Source of the DNA: Celoporthe dispersa
Lineage: Eukaryota; Ascomycota; Sordariomycetes; Diaporthales; Cryphonectriaceae
NCBI GenBank assembly: GCA_016584495.1
Contig: WAID01000009.1
Location: 2,046,001-2,110,000 of the forward strand
Length of the DNA: 64,000 nt
Reading direction: 5' to 3'
Below the pieces are notes generated by a model. That model was not told the origin of the DNA, did not search any database, and worked only from the letters and a program-made list of their open reading frames with translations. The position numbers were made by a program, and so were the translations under genes. Shown here piece by piece: positions 48,091 through 58,633 of the stretch (positions are counted from its first letter, which is position 1; each line of letters begins with the position of its first letter).

Positions 48091-49457
48091 ATGGACGCCG
48101 TGGAGGCTCCCAAGCCTGGCAACCTGGCCGAGGTCGTTGCTGCTCAGCAGCAGATCGTCAAAGACATGCTTCCTGATGCTATCACGGATGGCGTCCTGGT
48201 GCCCCTCAAGACAACCCTTGAACTTCGAGACGACCACGCCTGCATGAACGTCATCATCACTCGCACACCCGTCAAGTCAGCCAATGCTGTCATCACGTGA
48301 GGCCTCTTCCTCGTTCTCGCCCTCCCTCTGCTCAGCACCGACCCCCCTCCTAGAAACCGGGCCAGTGCCCCAGCTTGAAGCTCCAGTGCTGACTGATGAT
48401 TTCCTGCAGACTCCTTCGCGCCGTCCTGCCTGAGGAGATCGCTAAGGGCATGCCTCATCTGCGGCGGTGCGCCAAGCCAGGCGACCTTCCTCCTCACCTG
48501 AAGGCACAGTTCATGCACAAGAATCCTACCAGTCGACAGCTGCATACCGGAAAGTCTCAGTGGATCTACATTATCCTTGGCCCGGAGTCACAGCTATCGC
48601 AGCAAGAGCTGGTAAATAAACTCTGTGGGATTGAAGGCATGGCCCCGACCCCGTGGCTGGCCAGCATCCCTGTGCCGACTCTGGCACCCACGTCCCAGGT
48701 CCAGGCCGCCATGTGGTCGGAGCAATTCTGGCCTTGCGTTTACCGCAAAAACAACCCTCTAGGCCCACACCCTAGCATGGTGACTCGACATACAGATGAC
48801 ATCAGACCGGATGCTGCCGTCTGGATGGCTCTTGCCCACAAGATCGCCAGCGAGGGCAAGGATGCTGGCTACGGCGAGGCCATGGGCGCTTGCGTAGTCC
48901 ACCGGAGCGCTGCTGGCTGTCGCGTCGTGGCTCTGGCAGCCGATGCCCGATGGCACAAACAGCCACCCACTGACACCGGTAACCCGATGGCTCATTGCGT
49001 GATGCGGGCGATCAGCATGGTTGCCCAAAAGCTCGTCCGAGCAGAGAACCGAACGAATCCTGAAAAGCCCGCCCCCATCCTCGAGTTTGAGGCATTCCAG
49101 GACAAGCCCCTTCTGGCCGCCGAGGAGAAGATCTTCCAAGAGGACCACCCCACGCCGGACGGGTACCTCTGCCACGACCTCGAGCTCTATCTCACCCACG
49201 AGCCCTGTGTCATGTGCTCTATGGCCATCCTGCACTCGCGTATGGGCAAGGTCGTGTTCTGTGAGCGCATGACCCTGACGGGCGGCATGGCTGCCGAGGT
49301 CCGCGGCCACAATCAGCCTCACCTGGCAGAGTACGGTGGTGGTAATGGCCTGGGTTTGTTCTGGCGCCGGGAGCTCAACTGGAGCTTGATCGCCTGGGAG
49401 TGGGAGGGTGACAACTGCGTCCACAAGCACCCTGTCGACCAGAAGTCTCACGCCTGA
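48091..49457 (+). CDS. tad3: tRNA adenosine deaminase subunit Tad3
   Basis: Tad3 pairs with the catalytic Tad2 to convert A34 to inosine in tRNA anticodons, an essential step for decoding. Exons are 48091-48296 and 48410-49457 with a 113-nt GT-AG intron; the join gives NAVIT/LLRAVLPEEI, and the product is about 417 aa. The C-terminal CDA-type deaminase domain shows NPMAHCVMRAI followed by LTHEPCVMCSMAILHSRM: the zinc ligands His and two Cys are present, but the catalytic Glu of HxE is replaced by Val. That replacement is the hallmark of the non-catalytic Tad3 subunit rather than a defect. The late motif GLGLFWRRELNWSL and the conserved C-terminus support the call. The frame is intact. Confidence 0.92.
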
Positions 49458-50322
49458 GCTTTGGTCTAGTCACCGAGTCAACGGACGCGTCGCTGGCAGC
49501 CAGCAGCAGCGAAGAACGGCGCACTAACTTGCATACCAATGCTGGCTCTGTAGGGGCAAGCAAGCATTTCAAGCATCTGGTGGACTTGTCAGGGGAATTA
49601 GGTAGTCCTCTCATTCGGTTCGGGAGTTACTGGCAGGGCATGATACCATCCATTTTCGAGTTACTAGCACTTTTACGGCGTTACGTGCCTAAGGAGGGAG
49701 GGGAAAGGGGAAGCCAGAGGGAGGCCCTTGTCAATTGTTTGAGCAAGGAGCATGTAACTTGTCTCTCTCTCTCTCTCTCTCTGTCTACGGTGGACTGTTT
49801 ACTAGCATTGCAGTAGCTAAATGGGGTGGTTGTATTAGATGCATTGGCAAAGACGAGTTGAGGAACGCATTGTGCCGTCATTCAATCACGACGATGAATG
49901 GGAGGATGGAGTCCAGCAATGCACTCATGGTTATCGCCGAGAAGGAGGAAAGAGAAAAGAGGTTTATTATTACCCCTTGGTGGACAGGCAAGAGCAACAA
50001 GATTTATCGATACCCACACATTGGTGTGTAGAAGGAATAATTTATCAATACACTCTTGCTGGTTGATTAGCACAAGGCTGTTTTCAACCCGCCCCCCCTG
50101 CCTCGATAACCAACTTGGAAAAGAGGGGGAGGGAGGGGCAAATGGCTAGACAGCTCTGGGGTCGTAGCAATGCAGCCCGACTGATTCAAAGCTCTTTCCT
50201 GTTCTCTGCCCTCAATTCATCATCAGGAGCTGTCATTTCTTTTGTTGTCCTCCCCCTCGTTCCCCTCTCATTGTGGGTCGCCCTCCCGCAACATTCCCTT
50301 GCATGAGCCGTGCTATCGCTGA
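49458..50322. other. Spacer between tad3 and the RNase H1 leader
   Basis: Contains the tad3 3' region and the RNase H1 promoter, with a CT repeat near 49762-49783. No gene is supported. Confidence 0.55.
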
Positions 50323-50652
50323 CCTGCACTTTTTAGTGGAACACGTCTGCGCCCTGGATCCAGCAGCTCAACCGCAACATGCTTCTTCTTTGACTCCTCG
50401 AGAGACCACCACACCTTCGGTGCCTTGTCAAGGCGCCTTTTGTGCCCCCTTCATCACCCGAAGCGCAGAATCGCGAGGCCTCTCGCCCTCAACAAGGGGC
50501 CCTTCTGGAGCTGCGTTCGGTCTCCTAGGCAGTGCACCCGCTCCTCTTTGATCAGAAACTTCTCCAGCAAGACGCACCCGACTCGCATCCCAACCCAATC
50601 GCAACTTCGCTCGCTCCTGAAGGCGATCCGCCTCGCGATACAAGCGACGACC
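50323..50652 (+). other. Open presequence-like frame upstream of RNase H1
   Basis: The frame of RNase H1 stays open for 110 codons upstream of its ATG but contains no ATG. From 50425 on, its 76 codons encode no Asp or Glu, many Arg, Ser and Leu, and the motif IRNFSSKTHPTR, which resembles a mitochondrial presequence with an R-x-F/S cleavage site. An ATG at 50379 lies one base out of frame, separated by a TTT at 50389-50391. Either a one-base error or non-AUG initiation would attach this segment to the enzyme. Confidence 0.5.
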
Positions 50653-52008
50653 ATGCCTAAGCCCAAGAGCAACGGTCTGGCTCAAGCGGCGGCCGCCGCC
50701 GAGGCTCTACTGCCCGGCTCCGAACCCTCCTCTACCTCGAAACCTTACAAGCGCAAGCGGCGGCCAGGAGAGGAACGATATTATGCTGTGAGGGCTGGTC
50801 GCGTCCCCGGCGTGTATACGACCTGGATGGAGTGCCAGGCAAACATCAACGGTTTTGCAGGCGCGGTCTGTAAGTGGTGAACCTGGTTCCTCTAAAGCTC
50901 GTGGCGCCGCCCGCAACAAGAAGGGGAGGGGAAGAAAGAAGAAGACAAAGAACAAGAAGCATCCTTCATATGTCCTCGACCCTTGACGTCGATCCTCATG
51001 GGCTCCCGTCTCCTCGCTCCCGTCGCGCCCTCGCCCCATCGTTCAGGAAGCAGCTAGACTGATTGACTCGTCCAAAATATCAAGACAAGGCCTTTCCTAC
51101 CCGCGAAGAAGCAGCCCTCTTTGCAGCCGGCAAGAACCCGAACCCCGACTCGAATCCCAACCGCTTCTACGCTGTCGCCGTGGGCAAGCACCCTGGTATC
51201 TACACGGAATGGGCCGATGCCCAGGCTGCATACACCGGCGTCAAGGCGCCCAAGTACAAGAGGTTCGATACACGCGAGGCGGCAGAGCAGTGGATGCAGA
51301 CATTCCCTCCCATGACACCTTCCTTCCTCGATGATGACGCTCCGGACGAGGACGACGAGGACGAGGAGGACGACTTCCTCATGCCTTCTGGCAAGAAGGC
51401 CAAGACTGGGATCGAGCTGTCTCTCGGCGGCGACATTGATTTTGGCCTGGAGGAGGTGTACACGGACGGTAGTACCCTCTCCAATGGTCAAGAAGGCGCT
51501 GTGGCGGGGGTCGGGGTGTTTTTTGGCGACAGGGACCCAAGGTTCGTAGCATACGCACCCGTACATCCTTGGCCCGATGAATCCATCTGAACTCTGATTG
51601 ACAGTCTTGACACAAAGAAACATCTCTGAGCGCCTGCCCGGCGATGTTCAGACCAACCAGCGAGCCGAGCTGACGGCAATCCTCCGAGCGCTGCAGTCCG
51701 TCCCCCCGCAGCGAGGTATCCTGATCTGGTCTGATTCCATGTACGCAATCAAGTGTGTGACGGAGTGGTTTATCAAGTGGGAGGCGAACGGCTGGAGGAC
51801 ACACAAGGGCCCGGTGCAGAACCGTGACCTGGTCGAGCTGGCGCTCCAGGAGATCCGCAAGCGCGACCAGCTCGGCACCAGGACGGTCATCAAATGGATC
51901 AAGGGCCACGAGGGCAATCGCGGCAATGTCGAGGCAGATGGGCTTGCGGTCAAGGGCGCCAACGCGGCCAAGGCCTCAGCGGTTGAAACTAAGAGAAAGC
52001 GCCGTTGA
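50653..52008 (+). CDS. rnh1: Ribonuclease H1 with two hybrid-binding domains
   Basis: RNase H1 degrades the RNA strand of RNA-DNA hybrids. Exons are 50653-50869, 51085-51541 and 51618-52008; the joins give FAGAV/YKAFPTREEA and GDRDP/RNISERLPG, with about 354 aa. Two viroplasmin-type hybrid-binding motifs lie in the first half: YYAVRAGRVPGVYTTWMEC and RFYAVAVGKHPGIYTEWADA. An acidic linker (PDEDDEDEEDDF) precedes the catalytic domain, whose four acidic residues are seen in VYTDGS, NQRAELTAI, IWSDSMYA and NVEADGLA, with the loop His in KGHEGNRGN. The C-terminus is basic (KRKRR). A duplicated binding domain is known from yeast Rnh1. The second intron has a weak donor (GTTCGT). The ATG used here would give the nuclear form; an upstream presequence-like frame is listed separately. 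Confidence 0.92.
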
Positions 52009-53368
52009 AGGGCGGGAGGATATGGCGGGCAACTTGGGCACAAGGATTTATTTCCTAGGAATCTCCCTCGATGATGAGAACGACTACCACACACTCTTAA
52101 CAGAAGACGAGGCAGGGAAACCAGTGATAAAGAAGGCATATGACATGCCACGACCCGTGCGCGTTTCGTGGCTGGACGACACGATGAGGCGGTCTCATCG
52201 AACTGGTCTGATCAGGCAGAGTTGATGACTGCGGCGCCGGCAAGAGTACAGGCTGTGACTCCCTCACACGGGGCCACTGGCAAACCCGAACATCAGGCTC
52301 AGGGGTGTCTTGAGATTTTCATATCTTTCATTATTTATTTTTTTTCGTTCCTTTTCCTTGGCGTGGCGTTCCCGGTCTGCTTTTTTTGATCTGACGTTTC
52401 GCAAAGCTGTGTGCGCACGGATGGAAGCCAGGTGTACACAGGTCAGCTGGGTTACTTGCCAACTTACAGGCTGTGGCAAACTTGCGGATTTTTGTCTCTT
52501 CGACTTCGCCCTGCTCTCTGCTGCGGATACACAATTAGGTCAGGTGATGCGAAGCTGGAATTATCTCGGCGTGTGGCCCTTGGTCCAAACGCCGGGAGCC
52601 ATTGCTATGAAATTGCTTGATCGGGAGCAATATGAGAGAGCAGCATACAGGATATGGCATCTGATGGCTTGTGGATGGAATTCTTTAGCTAAATTATTGC
52701 TACTATAGTGTAAACCCGCGGTCTCGCCCATGTGTAGCCTTCCAAGCCTCCTCGGCTTACTCTTCTGCAGCGGCGATCCCGCAGCGGTCCCGCAGCGGCT
52801 CGCGCGCTAAGCCTTGGCCGAGCCGGCCTCGGGGGTCACTTGTGTTCTTCTTATCTCGTCACCTATCTCTGTATTTTTTTTCTTTCTTTCTTGGCTGACA
52901 GGATCTATCTCGACGACACTGCACGGCCGCCTAGAAAAAGCCCAGCACATCGTCTGACCCCTTCTGACCCTCCACTGCGACCCAGCGGACTAATCGTTGT
53001 TCGTGTACTCACCACACCGAATTTTCTTTTTCGGTCTTGACCAGTACCGCGGGAGATAGTCTGCAGTGGTTTTCCTTGTTTTGTTTTGTTCTGGAAAGGT
53101 AGTTTTTCCAGAGTCTTAGTCGGTCGGTCAAAGTGGCGTTCATCGTCTCCGTCCAGAGGCACCACCAAGACAGACTCCATGATTCAATAACACACCGCCC
53201 CGTCCCCTTTCCGCCAGTCTACCACTACCTGCCGGCCTTGCGCACGAGCAAGGACGATTCCGGAGAGTGACCTGAGGCGAGGATCTCTCGCCTTGAAATC
53301 GACTCGACTACCTCCCAACTGTGCTCTCCCGTGGGGTAAAAAAAAAAAGGACGGTCAGGGCTGCCAAC
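52009..53368. other. Spacer between RNase H1 and nha1
   Basis: About 1.4 kb containing the rnh1 3' region and the nha1 promoter and leader. T-rich tracts occur near 52330-52390. Nothing else is recognised. Confidence 0.55.
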
Positions 53369-55699
53369 ATGCCGACTCTTGCGTTGTCTAACTTCAACAT
53401 TGTTGTCTCCGTTCTGGGAGGATGGGTATCGCTGTTTGGGCTGGTGAGCTACCTGCTGAAGGAGAACTTCTATCTCTCGGAGGCCTGTGAGTAGAGTGAC
53501 CGCCTTCTCCCCCTTGGCCGTGTCTCCTGGAGAGGGAGAGAGAGAGAGAGAGAGAGAGAGCACAAGCTGACACCACCAACCTGGGAAGTGATATCGCTCT
53601 TGGCCGGGGTTGCGTTCTCGCCTCATGGCGCGGGTTTCATACGACCTCTTGAATATGCGTAGGTTATCTACTTGCTGTCCTCTTTCTTGTCCTGTGTCGC
53701 TCTATTGAACTGGCAGATACTATAAACCACCACCCCCCCCAACCCCCCTTTTCCAAATGTTACGTTTGGAGGCTGATGAGGGCTGTGTAGTGGCTCCTCG
53801 GAAAATCTCGATGCTATCAACCTCTCTTTCTCGCGTCTCGTCCTCGGCGTGCAGCTCGTCCTCGCCGGCGTGCAGCTCCCCAGCCGGTACCTCAAGGCAC
53901 AGTGGCGCCCGCTCTCCATCCTGCTCGGCCCTATCATGGCGTGCATGTGGATGGCCACCTCCCTCCTCATCTGGGGCCTCGTGCCCAACCTGCCCTTCCT
54001 CCACGCGCTGGTCATCGGCTCCTGCCTGACACCCACGGATCCTATCCTGTCCAACGTTATCGTCAAGGGAAAGTACGCAGACCACAACGTCCCCAAGAAC
54101 CTGCAGCAGATCATCATCGCCGAGTCGGGTGCGAATGATGGGCTAGGGTACCCGTTCCTGTTCCTGGCGCTGTACCTCATCAAGTATGTTGGTACGGGGT
54201 CGGGGGTAGCCGGTCAACAAGGAGGGGCCGCCGCGGCAATGGGGATGTGGTTTGGAGAGACGTGGGGATATACGATCCTCCCTGAGCGTGGTCTATGGGT
54301 TTGCCGTGGGATGGGTCGCCAAGGAGCTTCTGCATTGTAAGTATCGACGACATGCCCCCACGACGGCTAGAGGCAGGACGAGCGCGTGGGCGGATGGCTG
54401 GCTGACCATGATACAACAGGGGCCGAGGAACGGAAATACGTCGACCGGGAGAGCTTTCTCGTGTTTGCCATCTCGCTTGCGCTCTTCATCATCGGGACCT
54501 GCGGAATGATTGGCAGCGATGAGTGAGTATTGACGAGAGCCCTTCCTCCCTGCTCTGGAACATCCAGTCTGATATCGCTATAGCGTCCTCGCGTGCTTCA
54601 TCGCTGGCAACTCCTTTACATGGGACGACTGGTTCCGCCTCGAGACCATCGACGACTCTCTGCAGCCCACTATCGACATGGTAGGTCTCCCAACACCTAT
54701 TCCTTCCCGAGCAAGCAGCCCTAGTCCCCTCTCTAACATAACAACCCGATAGCTCCTCAACGTCACCATCTTCATGTGGTATGGTGCCGTGTGCCCCTGG
54801 TATATGTTTCGGGAGAACACCGTCATCCCTCTGTACCGTCTGGTGCCCCTCGGCATCCTGATCCTGTTGGTCCGGAGACTCCCCTGGATCCTGGCCGTGC
54901 ACAAGAAGATCCCGCAGATTCAACATATACGCCACGCTATATTCGTTGGGTTCTTTGGGCCGATGGGCGTGTCGGCAATCTTCTACTTATACATCACCAA
55001 TGAGTTCCTGGACACGCTCAAGGACGAGAACGGTGACCTCCGGAGCGACGTGGCAAAGCTGCCGGAGGCGGTGCTGGTGGTGGTCTGGTTCGCATGTATC
55101 TGCAGTGCCGTGAGTACAGTCTCGCCTCCTTGCCACTTGGCCCTTGTCCCTCCCTCTCCTGACAGCCAAACCTATCATCACAGGTCGTCCATGGTCTCAG
55201 TATCCCGCTGGGGAAGCTAGGCTACTATCTGCCCCAGACAATCTCCCGCGCCGTGACGGACGAACCAGAGGCAGGCGGCGCCGCGTTCCACATCCGCAGC
55301 CGCGTCAGCAGCAGCGGCCTCCGCCTTCCTACATTTATGTCCATATCACGCCGCAACTCGGATGAGCTGACCCGCGGCACGGGGCCCCGCAGCCCTGGCA
55401 CGTCGAGGGCGAACTCAGTGCGGCCTGTGTGGAGGATCGGCGGGACGGTCATCCCCGCCAACAAGCCTGGAGAGGAAGAAGAAGGGCAGGGGGTCCGCCT
55501 AAGGGAAGGCGCCCATGCTGGTGAGGATGGAGGGGCCAGATCAGGTGCGGCGCCGGCTTTTGACCCGGCTGATCGGACTATCCGGTTCCCTGACGAGACT
55601 CACGATGGCGCCACTGGTGTTGGGCAAGAGAGGGCAGAGGGTGCTGAGCCTTCCACACCCGTCACTCCTTCTCCCTCTTCTCCTCTTCCAACCGGCTGA
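53369..55699 (+). CDS. nha1: Plasma-membrane Na+/H+ antiporter, NHA1 type (seven exons, apparent frameshift)
   Basis: A CPA1-family cation/proton antiporter exporting Na+ or K+ at the plasma membrane. Exons are 53369-53486, 53589-53658, 53791-54336, 54420-54522, 54584-54680, 54753-55109 and 55184-55699, all with GT-AG introns; about 601 aa. The protein starts with hydrophobic segments (NIVVSVLGGWVSLFGLVSYL, LISLLAGVAFSPHGAG) and has about a dozen membrane segments up to VVVWFACICSAVVHGLSIPL. The ion-binding region shows GSCLTPTDPILSN and AESGANDGLGYPF; the conserved CGMIGSDDVLACFIAGN and FTWDDWFR blocks follow. The C-terminal tail of about 150 residues is hydrophilic, much shorter than in yeast Nha1. 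In exon 3 the frame shifts at the CCC at 54280-54282: ETWGYTIL continues as LSVVYGFAVGWVAKELLH when one C is removed. Confidence 0.88.
53535..53560 (+). repeat. (GA)n microsatellite in nha1 intron 1
   Basis: About thirteen GA units inside the first intron (53487-53588), shortly before the acceptor at 53588. Confidence 0.9.
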
Positions 55700-55770
55700 G
55701 AACGGCTCGCTCGGCGGGGCCCTCTTGACATGCGTTGGCGGGACGTGTGGCGCAGGGTGATTTGTTGGTG

Positions 55771-55795
55771 TTTTTTTTTTTTTTTTTTTTTTTTT
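55771..55795 (+). repeat. 25-base poly-T tract
   Basis: An uninterrupted T-run 71 bp after the nha1 stop codon, probably in its 3' UTR. Confidence 0.9.
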
Positions 55796-57130
55796 CTCCC
55801 AATCCATCTACCGGGGAGGAAGGCTACGGAAAACGGTTCCTAGCCTGCCGACCTCAGATGATTTCTTTTTTTGGTCCCTCAAGCGGTAGCCGCCTATGCA
55901 CACAAGTATTCACCTCAGACAAAGCCTGCGGATGGGGATGCGCGGACTGACCTGGTCCTATCAGAAGGGGGTGCATATCAATGCACATTTCTACGCAAGT
56001 GGACATGAAACAGCCATCGACTCTATAGATTGTACGTTCATATAGAATCAACAAAGTGTCTACTGCGGTGCGTCAGCATCCTCGCCTCATCGCGTGATCC
56101 TCTCTCTCTCTCTTTCTCTCTTCGGATCCAGGACACTCTTGAGATGTCGCGTTCCGGCCGCCCGACGCCGCACCGTAGCATCTTCGGTTGTCCCACCCCC
56201 CTAGTGCCCCCTCTCCCGCTCGAGGGTGGTATAGTTCTGCCGACCCCCTTCGTGTTGAGCCAATCTGACTTTTTATCTGCATGCTACAGAGTTAGTTTAC
56301 CATGCGAGTCCGCACTCGGCTAAGGCTGCTGCAAGGAGTGCATAAGATAGTCGACAAGGGGGGGAGGGGAGGGACAGGAGATGCCGATGCAGCTACTATC
56401 ACGTATAATCACGCAGCTTGGGGGGGTTCCTAAGGTTCCTGTTTATTATCGTGCGTTGTGCCTGGTGAATATCTCGGGCGGGAGCGGGTAGCCCGAAGCA
56501 GAAGCGGGAAAAAGACAAAAAAAACAAAAAACAAAAAACCCCCCCAAAAAAGGGAACGAGGGTGCGTCACATTGGTGGACAGGCAAAAGGTAGAAAAAGT
56601 TGGGCGAGACAACTGGCGGTGGTGGCTAGCCGCTTCGAGGTGGAGGAGGGGGCTCGTCTGTCTGTCTGTCAACGATGACATCGAGGAGGGCAGCAGTTTC
56701 GGATGCACGAGTGCTGGGTCGCTCTCTATCCTGTGAATGGACGACACTGCTGAGCTGGACGGGCGAGCAAGGCAAAGGGGGGAGGGGGGTGGGAATTGAA
56801 CAACAAACAGAAAATAAAAAAGGCAAGACGGGGTTGAAGGGAGGAGGGCGAGCGCGCACTGCGCGGCTGTCTGTGTTGTTGTCTCCCCCCCCTGCGCCCA
56901 CTGGACGGCGGTTGTTTTCCAATGCCCCTCCCCCTCTCTCCTCCCTGGAGCTGAGGGCGTGTGGGAAATACGAAATGACGTGGTCAGGTCGTGGGGAATG
57001 CTTTGCCTCCCCTGAGAAGGTTGTGAGCTCAATACCTCTGGTCCTGCAAGAACATGCACGTCTCGCCTCATGCGGGTCAGAGTATATGCTACGCAGGTCG
57101 GGAGGGTGCGTGGACCCTCCACCCAGCGCC

Positions 57131-57145
57131 GGGGGGGGGGGGGGG
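57131..57145 (+). repeat. 15-base poly-G run
   Basis: A homopolymer of G, very rare in genomic DNA at this length and prone to length error; it could support a G-quadruplex with neighbouring G-runs. Confidence 0.85.
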
Positions 57146-58633
57146 AGGAGCTCGAGGACCAAAAAAAAAAGAATGAAAGAGAAAAAAGACACCCTGTCTT
57201 GCCTGAGTTGGCCGAGCGATCTTTCTGGCGAGATTTCGCGCGGTGCGCGGTTTTGGAGTAAGGTGTGAGTGGCTATGGTACATTGGTGCGCGGTACCAGG
57301 AGCTGCAGTACATACGTGTCCGGGGCCCTGCTGCTGCTACTGCTGCTGCTACTGCTGCTGGTGCGATGTCGGGCTAGAAGCGGGATGGATGATAATTCTC
57401 CCTGGTGTATATATGAATGCGAGATGCTCGCCCCCTTCTTGGTTGTCCAGCAGATGGCCTGAGCAGGTACTGCAGACGGAGACCCGATGGCGACGACCTT
57501 GAGACCATCTGGTCTCTATCGTATCGCGATCACGGCATTGTGTACGGTGTGTACTTTGTAGAAAAGCACCTTGACGGTTTCCCTTGACACGTGCTCTTCC
57601 GGAGTGTGAAACATCCAGATGCCAGTCTCCAGAAGGACACCCCGTGGACAGCGGGAGCTGGAATGCGTAGAGTCGGGGTCTGGAGGCCAACAGAGGAGCG
57701 GGGACCTGCTGTACCGGCTGTGAGGTTGGCCCACTAAAGAGAAATCGCGGGGAGGCCCTGCTGCCGGCCTTCTAGTACGGGGGGAGGGGAGGGGGGGCCT
57801 GGCCTTCTGTGCAGCGGTACGGGAGGTGCTGCAGACTTAGCAGTTCCAGGGCAGGGCGGCGGGGCCCCACCGCCTCCAGGGCCTGACCATCCCAACAAGC
57901 CCACCCGACAGGCTCACAGCGACAGTCCACGCACCGGTGATGGTGCCCTGCGCTGTTCATTGCTTCCGGCGACAACAGCGCCCCGCTGTGTGCTGGGAGA
58001 CACGACTAATGACAGTTACTAGGTCAGCTGGGACCGGCCCTGCCCTGCCCTTTCCACCGTCTATCGCTCCTGGTCCCTTGCTTGTTCCAGGCCCCCATTA
58101 GAGAAGAGTCAACCCCCCCCTTCTGGCCCTGCGTGCCGCCGCCTTCTGTGTCAGCAGCGCCTCGCATTGGATCGCTGCCATCCCTGCCCTGTCCCCACCC
58201 GCGTCCCCACCGCCTTTGCGTGCTGTCCAACCAGGGAAATTCTCCTCTGTCAACCTCAACTTCCGCTGCACTTTGACTCTTTCTTCATACATCAATCCGC
58301 ACCACACCCAATCTCGACCTCGATCCCGACCCCTCGACTCCCACTCCACCACCCCCCGCCGCAGCCCTCACCTCTGCCCACTAAGACACGCTGCCAGCAG
58401 GCGACGAACACGATCCTCTGCCGTGAGACCAACACCCTCGATACGCCAGACCAGACGACGCGGCACCGCCTCATCCGATTGACCAGCAGCACCACGCAAG
58501 CCTCCCGGGCGGCTTAGATTTCGGCTTCAGTCCCCGACCCTCGACGCTTACGGACACCTTTCCTCCCTCCCGCCACAATCCTCTCTCTCTCTGGAGCCAT
58601 GCCGTCGCCCGACGATCCTGGCGACGACTTCCC

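Larger units (their letters stand above)
55700..58633. other. Spacer between nha1 and mga2
   Basis: About 2.9 kb holding the nha1 3' region and the long mga2 leader. It has a T25 tract, a G15 run, several other G-runs and a short CTG-rich stretch near 57328-57360. Open frames on both strands are low-complexity. No gene is supported. Confidence 0.5.

Noticed and set aside
48990..49030. Loss of the catalytic Glu in the deaminase motif of tad3
   Set aside because: HxV instead of HxE is the normal state of the Tad3 subunit, not a mutation.
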